Source: Brevibacterium ihuae | GTDB lineage: Bacteria > Actinomycetota > Actinomycetes > Actinomycetales > Brevibacteriaceae | Length of the DNA: 64,000 nucleotides | Reading direction: 5' to 3' | Assembly (NCBI RefSeq): GCF_900184225.1 | Contig: NZ_FXWZ01000003.1 | Coordinates: forward strand, 1,429,684-1,493,683 | Shown: in pieces, positions 26,953 through 36,625 of the stretch | How positions within the stretch are numbered: position 1 is the first letter of the stretch | Layout of the letters: each line of letters starts with the position of its first letter | The notes under the pieces: model-generated | Seen by the model: only the letters and a program-made list of their open reading frames with translations | Databases searched by the model: none | What the model was told of the DNA's origin: nothing | Program-made: the position numbers and the translations under genes

Positions 26953-27615
26953 ATGACGAAACCGGCGACGGCGCACGGAGCGGACCGGCGATCACTCGCG
27001 CAGCAGGCCTACGAAGCGCTGCGCGACCGGCTCATCATGCTCGACATCCGACCCGGGGACCCGGTGAACGAGGCGGCGCTCGCCGCGGAGCTCGGCGTCG
27101 GCCGCACCCCGGTGCGCGAGGCGCTCAAGCGGCTCGCCGCCGACCACCTCGTGGTGAGCTATCCGCGGCGCGGCACCTTCGCAGCCGCCGTCGACATCAC
27201 CGATCTCGCCGCGATCGCCGAGGTGCGCGAGCACCTCGAGCCCCTCGCCGCCCGCCGGGCCGCGGAGAACCCCGATCCCGAGGTCGCCGCGGAGGCGCGC
27301 CGGCTCATCGATGACCTCTCGGCGCTCGCCGACGAGGAGGACCGGCGGACGCTCCTCGCCGCCGACCTCCGGATCCATCGCTTCATCTACCGGTCGACGG
27401 GGAATCGGCACCTCGCCGACACCCTCGTCCGCCTCGACGACCTCGCGACGCGGATCTGGAGCCTCGTCCTCGACCGGCTGCCGCACCTGTCCGGGCACGT
27501 CCACGAGCACGCCGAGCTGCTCGGCGCGATCGCCGACGGCGACGGGGAGGGTGCCGCGCGGATCGCCCGGCAGCACGTGCGCAGCTTCGAGCGGCGCGTG
27601 CGGGACAGCCTGTGA
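26953..27615 (+). CDS. GntR-family (FCD-domain) transcriptional regulator of the sox operon
   Basis: ATG at 26953 with an agggag site gives 220 residues. The N-terminal winged helix (residues ~15-80) contains QQAYEALRDRLIMLDIRPG and GVGRTPVREALKRLA, the hallmark of GntR proteins. The C-terminal helical domain has the FCD pattern: EVREHLEPLAARRAA, then ADLRIHRFIYRSTGN and HVHEHAELLGAIADGD, with Asp and His residues positioned to bind a metal. It is divergent from soxB with one palindromic site between them. By analogy with FCD regulators it likely represses soxBDAG until a metabolite such as sarcosine or a related amine binds. The sensed ligand is unknown. Confidence 0.88.
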   Translation: MTKPATAHGADRRSLAQQAYEALRDRLIMLDIRPGDPVNEAALAAELGVGRTPVREALKRLAADHLVVSYPRRGTFAAAVDITDLAAIAEVREHLEPLAARRAAENPDPEVAAEARRLIDDLSALADEEDRRTLLAADLRIHRFIYRSTGNRHLADTLVRLDDLATRIWSLVLDRLPHLSGHVHEHAELLGAIADGDGEGAARIARQHVRSFERRVRDSL

Positions 27616-27658
27616 GCGCCGATCCGCATGCCGATGACGTGGACGTGAGGCACGACGA

Positions 27659-27694
27659 CACCGGCCCGCCGTCACAGGTGACGGCGGGCCGGTG
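27659..27694. terminator. Hairpin downstream of gntR
   Basis: A 17-bp perfect stem (caccggcccgccgtcac, 27659-27675; partner 27678-27694) with a two-base centre lies between gntR and the convergent small gene. There is no T-run. It probably ends transcription in both directions. Confidence 0.7.
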
Positions 27695-27710
27695 GTGAGT
27701 CGGGGTCTGC

Positions 27711-27893
27711 TCAGCGGCGGCGGCGGTTGCGGAAGTTCGTGAACGACTGCTGGGCCTTGCGGCGATTCTGCGGGTTCGAGGCCGCGCGGCGGAGCATTCC
27801 GCCCAGTCCGCCTCCGGTTCCGCCCCGGCGGCCGGTCGGACGGCCTCGGCGGCTCGAGGAGACTCCGTTGAGGATGCGGTTGAGGATTCCCAT
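27711..27893 (-). CDS. Small basic protein of unknown function
   Basis: ATG at 27893, preceded by gaaaggcga, encodes 60 residues: a short hydrophobic lead MGILNRILNGV, then a strongly basic Arg/Gly-rich body (RRGRPTGRRGGTGGGLGGML) and a tail SNPQNRRKAQQSFTNFRNRR. Net charge is very positive. There is no helix-turn-helix or zinc motif, and I do not recognise a family. It could bind nucleic acid or be a conserved actinobacterial orphan. It is flanked by the gntR hairpin and the divergent peptidase gene, so it is probably transcribed alone. The codon pattern and ribosome site favour a real gene. Confidence 0.6.
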   Translation of the reverse strand: MGILNRILNGVSSSRRGRPTGRRGGTGGGLGGMLRRAASNPQNRRKAQQSFTNFRNRRRR

Positions 27894-27991
27894 GGCTGTC
27901 GCCTTTCGTCGTCGGGGTACCGAGTCTTCCACTCCACAATGTGAGTTGTCTGTACCCGGGTCGGGTCCGGGGCGCTCGCTAGGCTGAGACC

Positions 27992-30373
27992 ATGTTGGAA
28001 TCGCAGAACCCCTCCTCGCCCCCTGTGCCCGAGCGGGTCGAGCACGAGCGCACGCACCACGGCCACACCTTCGTCGATCACTACGAGTGGATGCGCGACA
28101 AGGAGTCGCCGGAGGTCATCGCGCACCTCGAGGCGGAGAACGCGTACACCGCGGAGCGCACAGCGCATCTCGAGGGACTGCGGGAGGCGATCTTCGAGGA
28201 GATCCGCACCCGGGTCAAGGAGACCGACCTCTCCGTGCCCGTGCGCCGCGGGAACTGGTGGTACTTCTCCCGCACGACCGCGGGCAAGGCGTATGCCGCG
28301 CGCTGCCGGGTCCCCGTCGCCGACCCCGCAGACTGGACGCCCCCTGCCGTCGGGGACGGGGCGCCGCTGCCGGGCGAGCAGGTGGTCCTCGACTCGAACG
28401 TCGAGGCCGAGGGGCACCCGTTCTTCTCCCTCGGCTCGTACTCCGTGTCCCCGGACGGCAGCCGGCTCGTGTGGTCGGCGGACACCTCGGGCGACGAGCG
28501 CTACACCCTGCGGATCCGCGACATCGCCTCCGGTGAGGACCTGCCCGACGAGATCCCCGACACCTTCGCGGGCGCATGCTTCGACGTCAGCGGCGAGTAC
28601 GTATTCTACACCACCGTCGACGACGCCTGGCGGCCGGACACGGTGTGGCGCCACCGTGTGGGGACCCCGGTGAGCGAGGACGTGCAGGTCTTCTCCGAGT
28701 CCGACGAGCGGTACGTCGTCGGCATGGGGGTGAGCCGCTCGGAGCGCTACCTGTTCTTCGTCACGGCGTCGAAGATCACCACCGGCTGGTGGTTCCTCGA
28801 CGCGCTCGACCCGACGGGCACCCCGCGCCCGGTGTGGCCGCGCCGGGAGGGCGTCGAGTACTCCGTCGAGCACGCGATCGTGTCCGGTGAGGACCGTTTC
28901 CTCATCGTCCACAACCGGGACCGCGCGGACTTCGACATCACCGATGTCCCGGTGAGCGATCCGGAATCGGAGGGGCGGGAGGTCCTGCCGGATGTCGAGG
29001 GGCGTCGGATCGAGGACGTCGACGCCTTCCGCACCCACCTCGCGGTGTCCTACCGGGAAGGCGGATTCGCGCGCGTCGGGGTCATCGAGGTCCACGACGA
29101 GAGCCCCGAGGAGCTCATCGCGGACTTCGGCGATTCCAGGCCCGGAGCCGAGGCCGACCGCGGTGCCCGGATCCCCTCGCCCCGACCCGACGGCGAACCG
29201 GAGCCGGACCCCGAGGACGGTCGCACGCTCGAGGGTCAGCCGCACACGCCGTTCTCGCCGCTGGTCGAGATCACTGCCGACGAGCCGATCGGCACGATGG
29301 GCGTCGCGGCGAACCCCGAATGGGCCCAGCCGCGCCTGCGCCTGGGGTACACCTCGATGGTGGCGCCGTCGGTCGTCTTCGACCACGACATCGCCACCGG
29401 CGAACGGACCGTGCTCAAGCGGCAGCCGGTGCTCGGCGGGGTCGACGTCGCCGACTACGAGCAGGAGCTCGTCTGGGCGCGCGCCGAGGACGGCACCGAG
29501 ATCCCGGTATCGCTCGTGTGGCGCAGCGATGCGGTCCCGGAGGGCCGCCCCGCCCCCACGGTGCTCTACGGGTACGGCTCCTACGAGGCGAGCATGGACC
29601 CCTACTTCTCCGTGGCGCGGCTCTCGCTCCTCGACCGCGGGGTGGTGTACGCGATCGCGCACGTCCGCGGCGGCGGGGAGATGGGGCGCCGCTGGTACGA
29701 GGAGGGTCGGACGCTGACGAAGAAGAACACCTTCACCGACTTCGTCGCCGTGGCCGACCACCTCATCGCCGCCGGTCGCGCGGAACCGGCGCGGATGGTC
29801 GCAATGGGCGGCTCGGCCGGCGGGCTGCTCATGGGCGCGGTCGCGAACATGGCCCCCGATCGCTTCGCCGGGATCAGTGCGCACGTGCCGTTCGTCGACG
29901 CGCTCACCTCGATCCTCATGCCCGAGCTGCCGCTCACCGTCATCGAATGGGACGAGTGGGGCGATCCGCTCCACGACCCCGAGGTGTACGCGTACATGCG
30001 CGGCTACTCGCCGTACGAGAACGTCACCGAGCAGGAGTACCCCCGGATCCTCGCGCTGACCTCGCTCAACGACACCCGGGTGCTCTACGTCGAGCCTGCC
30101 AAGTGGGTGGCCCGGCTCCGTGAGGTGGGTGCGGACGCGCTGCTGCGCACGGAGATGGACGCCGGCCACGGCGGCGCCTCCGGACGCTACGACGCGTGGC
30201 GCGAGACCGCCTTCGACTTCGCGTGGACGCTCGACGTGCTCGGTCTCGCCGGCGCGGACCCGCGTCCCGCGGGCGCGTCCGACGGGGACGAGGCCGGCGC
30301 CGAGGAACCAGGCGGGAACGCGGCAAAGGGTGACACGGCGCAGATCGGTTCCGCGGACGGGGCCGCCTCGTGA
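27992..30373 (+). CDS. S9-family prolyl oligopeptidase (oligopeptidase B-like)
   Basis: ATG at 27992 gives 793 residues, a little longer than oligopeptidase B (~680-700); a Pro/Glu-rich insertion around 390-425 accounts for part of this. The N-terminal half is the seven-bladed propeller that gates access (HTFVDHYEWMRDKESPEV near residue 27; WWYFSRTTAGKAY). The C-terminal hydrolase has GYGSYEASMDPYFS, a nucleophile in MGGSAGGLLMGA (Ser608), SLNDTRVLYVEPAKW (Asp694) and DAGHGG (His726). These enzymes cut short peptides after basic residues or proline in the cytosol. No signal peptide is seen. The C-terminus has a low-complexity tail and overlaps the next gene's GTG. Confidence 0.9.
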   Translation: MLESQNPSSPPVPERVEHERTHHGHTFVDHYEWMRDKESPEVIAHLEAENAYTAERTAHLEGLREAIFEEIRTRVKETDLSVPVRRGNWWYFSRTTAGKAYAARCRVPVADPADWTPPAVGDGAPLPGEQVVLDSNVEAEGHPFFSLGSYSVSPDGSRLVWSADTSGDERYTLRIRDIASGEDLPDEIPDTFAGACFDVSGEYVFYTTVDDAWRPDTVWRHRVGTPVSEDVQVFSESDERYVVGMGVSRSERYLFFVTASKITTGWWFLDALDPTGTPRPVWPRREGVEYSVEHAIVSGEDRFLIVHNRDRADFDITDVPVSDPESEGREVLPDVEGRRIEDVDAFRTHLAVSYREGGFARVGVIEVHDESPEELIADFGDSRPGAEADRGARIPSPRPDGEPEPDPEDGRTLEGQPHTPFSPLVEITADEPIGTMGVAANPEWAQPRLRLGYTSMVAPSVVFDHDIATGERTVLKRQPVLGGVDVADYEQELVWARAEDGTEIPVSLVWRSDAVPEGRPAPTVLYGYGSYEASMDPYFSVARLSLLDRGVVYAIAHVRGGGEMGRRWYEEGRTLTKKNTFTDFVAVADHLIAAGRAEPARMVAMGGSAGGLLMGAVANMAPDRFAGISAHVPFVDALTSILMPELPLTVIEWDEWGDPLHDPEVYAYMRGYSPYENVTEQEYPRILALTSLNDTRVLYVEPAKWVARLREVGADALLRTEMDAGHGGASGRYDAWRETAFDFAWTLDVLGLAGADPRPAGASDGDEAGAEEPGGNAAKGDTAQIGSADGAAS

Positions 30374-30744
30374 ACGGTGCGGGGATCGGTCTCGGCCCGC
30401 TCCTCGGGCTCGTCGTCCTCTTCGCCGCCGTGGTGTGGCTGGCCGTCGTGATCTATCGCCCTGTGCGCGCCGCCGCGCGGGGCGACCTCGGTCCGGATGG
30501 CTCCGGCGGGATGCGCACCTCGACGACGCTGCGCTCGCCGGAGGCCTGGCAGCTCGGGCACCGGGCGGCGATGATCTACGTCGGCTCCCTGCCGTGGGTC
30601 GCCGGCATCGCGGTGCTCGGCGGGATCCTCGGGACCGTCTGGGGCGGCGCCGTGGTCGGTGTGACGATCGGGCTCGTCGCGCTCGCCGTCGAGGTCTTCG
30701 TGTACGCGATGGGCTGGATCTTCGCGCACATCGCCGCGAGGTGA
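30370..30744 (+). CDS. Small membrane protein, possibly SdpI-like
   Basis: GTG at 30370 overlaps the peptidase stop (GTGA). The 124-residue protein has three or four hydrophobic helices: one at 9-29, two around 66-105, and a final one ending in FAHIAAR. A cytosolic loop contains TTLRSPEAWQLGHRAAM, which resembles the short polar motif (N/SxxxWxxxHR) before the helices of SdpI/YhfL-like proteins. No catalytic motif is present. Its role is unknown; translational coupling to the peptidase suggests a linked function, for example in peptide stress, but that is speculation. Confidence 0.6.
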   Translation: MNGAGIGLGPLLGLVVLFAAVVWLAVVIYRPVRAAARGDLGPDGSGGMRTSTTLRSPEAWQLGHRAAMIYVGSLPWVAGIAVLGGILGTVWGGAVVGVTIGLVALAVEVFVYAMGWIFAHIAAR

Positions 30745-30815
30745 GTCCGCCGCTGCGGAAGGCCGTCGGTGATCGCTCCTGAGGTCACAGGCCTGCAACA
30801 TCCGGGCGAACCGGG

Positions 30816-30843
30816 TTGCGCCTTTTGAACCGCCGAGTAGCGT
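30816..30843 (+). promoter_or_regulatory. Candidate promoter of the BCCT transporter
   Basis: TTGCGC (30816-30821) and TAGCGT (30838-30843) are 16 bases apart, upstream of the ATG at 30922. A leader of about 70 bases follows and includes a GC-rich inverted region. The match is moderate. Confidence 0.35.
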
Positions 30844-30921
30844 GGACCCGGTGCGGTCCGGGCACCGGTCCGCAGAACGCTGAGCGATGACCGAACGACG
30901 ACACCAGGACTTGACGAAACG

Positions 30922-32733
30922 ATGCTCACACGACTGCACGATGCCCTCCGACTCCGGACCTCGCCCGTCATCTTCTTCACCTCGGCGGCGATCATCATCC
31001 TCTTCGCCGCCGCGACGATCCTCTTCACCGATCCGCTCGACAACGCGGTGACCGCCGCATCCGACTGGCTGCTCGCCCACCTCGGCTGGTTCTACGTCCT
31101 CGGCGTGTCCGTCTTCCTCGTGTTCCTCCTCTTCATCTGCGTCGGACGGTTCGGCAGGGTCAAGCTCGGCCCGGACGACGAGCCGCCCGAGCACAGCGGG
31201 CTCGCCTGGTTCGCCATGCTGTTCGCCGCCGGCATCGGCACGATCCTCATGTTCTGGGGCGTGGCCGAACCGATCAGCCACTTCGGCGCACCTCCGCGCG
31301 GGGCGTCCCTCGGCATCGAGGCGGGAACCCCCGCGGCCGCTGCCGACGCGATGAACTTCACGCTCTACCACTTCACGCTCCACACATGGACGATCTTCAC
31401 CCTGCCGGCCCTGTGCTTCGCGTACTTCATCCACAAGCGCAACCTGCCGCCGCGCGTGAGCTCGATCTTCCAGCCGATCCTCGGCGAGCGGATCCACGGC
31501 CCGATCGGCAAGGCCATCGACGTCGTCGCGATCGTCGGCACCGTGTTCGGCATCGCCGTGTCGATCGGCCTGGGGACCCTGCAGATCAACGGCGGCCTGT
31601 CCCAGCTGTTCGGGATCCCGGAGAACGCCGGCTGGCAGCTCATCATCATCGGCGTCGTCACCGCAGTCGCACTGGTCTCGGTGTCGCTCGGCCTCGACAA
31701 GGGCATCAAGGTGCTCTCGAACGTCAACATCGTCGTCGCAATCGGGCTGCTGATATTCATCGTCGTCGTCGGGCCGACGCTCTTCATGCTCAAGGGGACG
31801 ATCGAGGCCTTCGGCAGCTACCTCGTCAACCTCCCCGAGCTCGCGTTCTGGAACGACACCTTCGCCGACACCGGCTGGCAGAGCGGGTGGACGGTGTTCT
31901 ACTGGGCCTGGACGATCACGTGGTCGCCGTTCGTCGGGATTTTCATCGCCCGGATCTCCAAGGGCCGCACGATCCGCCAGTTCGTCTCCGGCGTCCTCGC
32001 GATCCCCTCGGGATTCTCCGTCATCTGGTTCGGGATCTTCGGCTTCGCCTCCTTCGACATCGAGCTCAACGGGGAGGGCGGCCTCGTCGACCGGGTCGTC
32101 ACTGACGGCGACATCCCGGGTGCGCTGTTCGCCTTCCTCGACCACTACCCGCTTTCGTTCGCGTTGTCGATCATCGCGATCCTGCTCGTCGGGGTCTTCT
32201 TCATCACCTCGGTCGACTCCGCAGCGCTCGTCACCGACACCATGACCAACGGGCACGAGGACTTCAATCCGCTCGGGCAGCGGATCTTCTGGGCGCTGTC
32301 GATCGGCGTCATCACCGCGACCCTGCTCGTGTTCTCCGGCAGCGGCGGACTCGAGGCGCTCGAGAAGACCATCATCCTCGTGGGGCTGCCGTTCTTCGTC
32401 ATGGGGTACTTCCAGATGTACGCCCTCTACCGCGCGCTGCGCGAGGACGCCGGGGAGCTCCCGCCCATGCGGACGCGCCGCTGGAAGAAGGTGCTCCCGC
32501 CGGAGGAGTACGCCCGGCGCCGGGACGAGGACGAGCACGACACCTCGGACACGGTCGTCGAGCCCGAGGCGGCGGACGACGTACCGGTCCTCGCCGACCC
32601 CTACGTCGAGGACCCGGAGCAGGACGGGAGCACCGCCGCGTCCGCTCGGGGCGGCCGGCCGCACCTGCCGGAGGGCACGCTGTCCTCCCGCACCGGCAGC
32701 GCGAAGATCCGGTACCGCAGCGCCGAGGACTGA
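30922..32733 (+). CDS. BCCT-family betaine/choline/carnitine transporter
   Basis: The 603-residue protein has 12 predicted membrane helices. Family signatures are present: AAGIGTILMFWGVAEPISHF in the third segment, FGIAVSIGLGTLQINGGLSQLF, and the tryptophan-rich substrate segment WTVFYWAWTITWSPFVGIFI in helix 8. A charged C-terminal tail (~70 residues, acidic then basic) may act in osmosensing, as the BetP C-terminus does. BCCT carriers import trimethylammonium compounds with Na+ or H+. Transported betaine could serve as osmoprotectant or feed the nearby sarcosine oxidase after demethylation; the intermediate demethylases are not in this window. The gene is monocistronic and ends just before a REP-like palindrome. 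Confidence 0.92.
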   Translation: MLTRLHDALRLRTSPVIFFTSAAIIILFAAATILFTDPLDNAVTAASDWLLAHLGWFYVLGVSVFLVFLLFICVGRFGRVKLGPDDEPPEHSGLAWFAMLFAAGIGTILMFWGVAEPISHFGAPPRGASLGIEAGTPAAAADAMNFTLYHFTLHTWTIFTLPALCFAYFIHKRNLPPRVSSIFQPILGERIHGPIGKAIDVVAIVGTVFGIAVSIGLGTLQINGGLSQLFGIPENAGWQLIIIGVVTAVALVSVSLGLDKGIKVLSNVNIVVAIGLLIFIVVVGPTLFMLKGTIEAFGSYLVNLPELAFWNDTFADTGWQSGWTVFYWAWTITWSPFVGIFIARISKGRTIRQFVSGVLAIPSGFSVIWFGIFGFASFDIELNGEGGLVDRVVTDGDIPGALFAFLDHYPLSFALSIIAILLVGVFFITSVDSAALVTDTMTNGHEDFNPLGQRIFWALSIGVITATLLVFSGSGGLEALEKTIILVGLPFFVMGYFQMYALYRALREDAGELPPMRTRRWKKVLPPEEYARRRDEDEHDTSDTVVEPEAADDVPVLADPYVEDPEQDGSTAASARGGRPHLPEGTLSSRTGSAKIRYRSAED

Positions 32734-32778
32734 GCGACCTCACCGGGTCCCAGTACTTCGGCCCGCCCACGTGCCATG

Positions 32779-32840
32779 CGTCGAGTGGTCATGTTCGGAC
32801 GGTTTCGAGCCCGAAATCGTCCGAACATGACCACTCGACG
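32779..32840. repeat. 62-bp imperfect palindrome, REP-like element copy 2
   Basis: Arms at 32779-32807 and 32812-32840 pair over 29 bases with a single mismatch around a four-base loop (agcc). The outer 21 bases of each arm are the same as in the copy at 221-280; the centres differ. It separates the convergent BCCT and purL genes. The shared outer arm with a variable centre suggests selection on, or mobility of, the ends. Confidence 0.82.
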
Positions 32841-32890
32841 AAGGTGCCGGAGGGTGCCGAAGGATGCCCGCGGCGCCGAGGGGTGTCCGC

Positions 32891-35218
32891 TCAGCCGAAG
32901 TGGGCGGGGAGCGTCGCGCGATGGGTCTCTGCGAGCTCGGTGACCGGGATGGTGAAGCGATCGACGAGCTCGAGCGCCGCGCCGTCCTCGCCCTCGCCGG
33001 CGTCGGTCATGCCGATCCGGGCGAAGGGGAAGCCGCGGGCGGTGCACATGTCGGTGAACCGCACCTCCTCGGAGCGGGGGACGGCGACGATCGCGCGGGC
33101 GGTCGACTCGGAGAACAGCAGGGTGAAGAGGTCGACCCCGTCGCGCTCGGCGACCTCGTCGAGCCATACCCGCGCCCCCATCCCGCGGCGCAGGCACGCC
33201 TCGGCCAGCGCCTGGGCGAGCCCGCCCTCGGACAGGTCGTGCGCGGCGTCGATCATGCCGTCGCGCGAGGCGTTGATGAGGATCTCGGCGAGCTCCTTCT
33301 CCGCGGCCGGGCGGAACTGCGGGGGCACGCCGCCGAGGTGGTCGTGGACGACATCGGCCCAGGCGGAGCCGTCGAGCTCGTCCGCTGTGGCGCCGAGCAG
33401 GTAGACCGTCTGGCCGGCATCCTGCCAGCCCGACGGCGCGGCGCGGGTGACGTCGTCGAACACGCCGAGGACGCCGACGACCGGGGTCGGATGGATCGCC
33501 ACGCCGCCGGTCTGGTTGTACAGCGACACGTTGCCGCCGGTCACCGGGATGCCGAGCTCCTGACAGCCGACGGCCAGGCCCTCGACGGCCTGCGCGAACT
33601 GCCACATGATCTCCGGGTCCTCGGGCGAGCCGAAGTTCAGGCAGTCGGTCACGGCCATCGGCCGCGCGCCGGAGGTCGCGACGTTGCGGTGCGCCTCGGC
33701 GAGCGCGAGCTGCGCGCCGACCGCGGGGTCGAGGTAGCAGTAGCGGCCGTTCGCATCGGTGGCGATCGCCACGCCGAGCCCGGTCTCCTCGTCGACCCGG
33801 ATGACCCCGGCGTCGTCGGGGAACGCGAGGGCGGTGTTGCCCTGGACGTAGCGGTCGTACTGGTTCGTCACCCACGACTTCGAGGCGAGGTTCGGGGACC
33901 CGAGGAGCTGCAGCAGCGTGGCGCGGAGCTCCGCGTCGGACTCCGCCCGGGCCAGGCCGGCCGCAGCGACGGTGTTCGCGCGGGTGGGCTCCGTCCACGA
34001 AGGCTCGTGATAGGGGCGCTCGTAGACCGGTCCGTCGTGGGCGACGGAGCGCGGGGGCACGTCGACGATGACGTCGCCGTGCCACTCGATGACGAGACGG
34101 CCGGTGTCGGTGACCTCGCCGAGCACGCTCGTCTCGACATCCCACTTCGCGGTGATCGCGAGGAACTCGTCGAGCTTCTCCGGCGTGACGACCGCCATCA
34201 TCCGCTCCTGGGACTCGCTCATGAGGATCTCCTCGGGAGTGAGCGAGGGGTCGCGCAGGAGCACGTCGTCGAGCGCGATGTGCATGCCGCCCTCGCCGTT
34301 CGAGGCGAGCTCGGAGGTCGCGCAGCTGATGCCGGCGGCGCCGAGGTCCTGGATGCCCTCGACGACCTCGGCGGCGAACAGCTCGAGGCAGCACTCGATG
34401 AGGACCTTCTCCGCGAACGGGTCGCCCACCTGGACGGCCGGCCGCTTGGACGGCTTGGTGTCGTCGAAGGATTCCGAGGCGAGGATCGAGGCGCCGCCGA
34501 TCCCGTCGCCGCCGGTCCGCGCCCCGAACAGGACGACCTTGTTGCCCACGCCGGAGGCGTTCGCGAGCCGGATGTCGTCTTGGCGGAGCACACCCACGGC
34601 GAGGGCGTTGACGAGCGGGTTGCCCTGGTAGACGGAATCGAAGACGACCTCGCCGCCGATGTTCGGCAGCCCCAGGCAGTTGCCGTAGCCGCCCACCCCG
34701 GCGACGACGCCGTGGACGACGCGGGCGGTGTCGGGGTGGTCGATCGCGCCGAAGCGCAGCTGGTCCATCACCGCGACGGGGCGGGCGCCCATCGAGATGA
34801 TGTCGCGGACGATGCCGCCCACCCCGGTCGCAGCACCCTGGTAGGGCTCGACGTAGGAGGGGTGGTTGTGGCTCTCGACCTTGAAGGTCACGGCCCAGTC
34901 GTCGCCGATGTCGACGACGCCGGCGTTCTCGCCGATGCCGACGAGGAGGTTCTTCCTCATGTCCTCGGTGACGTAGTCGCCGAACTTGCGGAGGTGGACC
35001 TTGGAGGACTTGTACGAGCAGTGCTCGGACCACATGACCGAGTACATCGCGAGCTCTGCAGAGGTGGGGCGCCGGCCGAGGATCTCCCTGATGCTCGCGT
35101 ACTCGTTCTCCTTGAGCCCGAGCTCGGCGAACGGCTGTTCGACGTCGGGGTTCGCGGCGGCGAACTCGACGGTCTCCTTGACCTTCGTGGCGGCCGGGGT
35201 CGCGTGCGTGTTCGTCAT
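32891..35218 (-). CDS. purL: Phosphoribosylformylglycinamidine synthase, large subunit (small PurL form)
   Basis: ATG at 35218, with a gaagg site upstream, gives 775 residues, the length of the PurL that works with separate PurS and PurQ. Motifs include [19 protein letters not shown] near 60, [22 protein letters not shown] (substrate and ATP region), [22 protein letters not shown], and a second half with [12 protein letters not shown] and [14 protein letters not shown]. The enzyme catalyses the ATP-dependent fourth step of IMP synthesis, with glutamine-derived ammonia supplied by PurQ. PurS and PurQ genes are not adjacent here. The frame is open well upstream of the start, but that stretch is antisense to the dehydrogenase gene. 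Confidence 0.95.
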   Translation of the reverse strand: MTNTHATPAATKVKETVEFAAANPDVEQPFAELGLKENEYASIREILGRRPTSAELAMYSVMWSEHCSYKSSKVHLRKFGDYVTEDMRKNLLVGIGENAGVVDIGDDWAVTFKVESHNHPSYVEPYQGAATGVGGIVRDIISMGARPVAVMDQLRFGAIDHPDTARVVHGVVAGVGGYGNCLGLPNIGGEVVFDSVYQGNPLVNALAVGVLRQDDIRLANASGVGNKVVLFGARTGGDGIGGASILASESFDDTKPSKRPAVQVGDPFAEKVLIECCLELFAAEVVEGIQDLGAAGISCATSELASNGEGGMHIALDDVLLRDPSLTPEEILMSESQERMMAVVTPEKLDEFLAITAKWDVETSVLGEVTDTGRLVIEWHGDVIVDVPPRSVAHDGPVYERPYHEPSWTEPTRANTVAAAGLARAESDAELRATLLQLLGSPNLASKSWVTNQYDRYVQGNTALAFPDDAGVIRVDEETGLGVAIATDANGRYCYLDPAVGAQLALAEAHRNVATSGARPMAVTDCLNFGSPEDPEIMWQFAQAVEGLAVGCQELGIPVTGGNVSLYNQTGGVAIHPTPVVGVLGVFDDVTRAAPSGWQDAGQTVYLLGATADELDGSAWADVVHDHLGGVPPQFRPAAEKELAEILINASRDGMIDAAHDLSEGGLAQALAEACLRRGMGARVWLDEVAERDGVDLFTLLFSESTARAIVAVPRSEEVRFTDMCTARGFPFARIGMTDAGEGEDGAALELVDRFTIPVTELAETHRATLPAHFG

Positions 35219-35443
35219 GATCCTTCGGGTGGTCCTTTCGTGAAGACAGCGCCGCGTCCATCGTACCGCCGACGGCCGGGCGCCATCGGCCCGCGTGCGT
35301 CCGGTGCCGTCCGCCTCGGGCCGGCCCGCTCCGGCGTGCGCGACGCCGGAGCGGCCGCCGACGCGGGTAACCTCGGAGCCAGCGTCCGTCCGCGGCACGG
35401 ATCGCTCTCCCGGCCGCCCCGCACCCGCACGAAGGAGCAGTCC

Positions 35444-36493
35444 GTGAACCTCTTCTCCCATCCCGAGTTCGACCACCACGAACAGGTGATCTTCTGCCAC
35501 GACCCGGCCACGGATCTCCGCGCGATCATCGCGATCCACGACACCGCTCTCGGCCCGGCCGCCGGCGGCTGCCGGATGCACCCGTACGCCTCGGAGGAGG
35601 AGGCGCTCACCGACGTCCTGCGCCTGTCGCGGGGGATGAGCTACAAGAACGCGATCGCCGGTCTGCCGCTCGGCGGCGGCAAGTGCGTGATCATCGCGGA
35701 CCCGCACCGACCGGACAAGGCCGAGGTGCTCCGCGCCTTCTCGCGCCATGTGCAGGCGCTCGCCGGCCGGTTCTGGACCGCGATCGACATGGGGGTGGGG
35801 CCCGAGGACGCCGATGTCCTCGCCGAGGAGTGCGACTTCATCTTCGCCCGGGCGAGCCAGTTCCCCGCCGGCGTCACCGCCTCCCAGTTCACCGCGCTCG
35901 GCGCGTACACCGCCCTGCGTGCCGGGGTCGCCCACGTGTGGGACGGGCGGGATCTGCAGGGGGTCCGCGTCGCGGTGCAGGGCCTCGGCGGCACGGGCCG
36001 GGAGCTGTCGCGGCTGCTCCACGAAGCGGGTGCCGAGCTCGTCGTCGCCGACGTGTCGCAGGCCGCGGTGGACGCCGTCGTCGAGGCCTGCGGCGCGGCG
36101 GCCGTCGCCCCGGAGGACATCCACTCCCAGGACGTCGACGTGTTCGCACCGTGCGCGATGGGCGGGGTGATCGATGATGCGACGGTCGGGGAGATCCGGG
36201 CGAGGCTGGTCAGCGGGATCGCGAACAACCAGCTCGCGACCCCGGAGCACGGGCGGATGCTCCGCGACCGCGGGATCACCTTCGTGCCGGACTTCCTCGC
36301 CAACGCCGGGGGAGTCATGGCGGCGGCGACGATGATCTACTCCGCGCCGACGCTCGAGGCGTCGCGCGAGAACGTCCTCACCCTCGCGGGGCGGGTGACC
36401 GCGGTGCTCGAACAGGCCGAGCACGAGGGGCGGACCACCACCGAGGTCGCCGAGGAGATCGCGCGGGAGCGGATGGACGCCGCCCGCGGCTGA
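35444..36493 (+). CDS. Glu/Leu/Phe/Val-family amino acid dehydrogenase (leucine or valine dehydrogenase-like)
   Basis: GTG at 35444 with an aaggag site gives 349 residues. The active-site segment [12 protein letters not shown] carries the catalytic Lys80, the same position as in leucine dehydrogenases. The substrate region has [37 protein letters not shown] and [21 protein letters not shown] (NAD-binding GxGxxG-like loop) follow. These cytosolic enzymes deaminate branched-chain or aromatic amino acids to 2-oxo acids with NAD+. Length and the Lys80 spacing favour leucine or valine dehydrogenase over phenylalanine dehydrogenase, but specificity needs assay. The gene runs opposite to purL and converges with the type VII module A. 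Confidence 0.87.
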   Translation: MNLFSHPEFDHHEQVIFCHDPATDLRAIIAIHDTALGPAAGGCRMHPYASEEEALTDVLRLSRGMSYKNAIAGLPLGGGKCVIIADPHRPDKAEVLRAFSRHVQALAGRFWTAIDMGVGPEDADVLAEECDFIFARASQFPAGVTASQFTALGAYTALRAGVAHVWDGRDLQGVRVAVQGLGGTGRELSRLLHEAGAELVVADVSQAAVDAVVEACGAAAVAPEDIHSQDVDVFAPCAMGGVIDDATVGEIRARLVSGIANNQLATPEHGRMLRDRGITFVPDFLANAGGVMAAATMIYSAPTLEASRENVLTLAGRVTAVLEQAEHEGRTTTEVAEEIARERMDAARG

Positions 36494-36625
36494 GCCGGGC
36501 GGGTCCGCGGCGTGACCGCGGCTCCGGCCCCGGTCACCGCGGCGCCGCGCTCCCGGCAGACGCCCGACGGGTGCGCGAATCCCGGCGGACCTCCGCGCGG
36601 CGGTCCCGCCGCCTCGGGTGCGCGC

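Noticed and set aside
36494..36625. A possible terminator hairpin between the dehydrogenase and module A
   Set aside because: The gtgacc/ggtcac pairing is short and needs bulges; not convincing enough to list.
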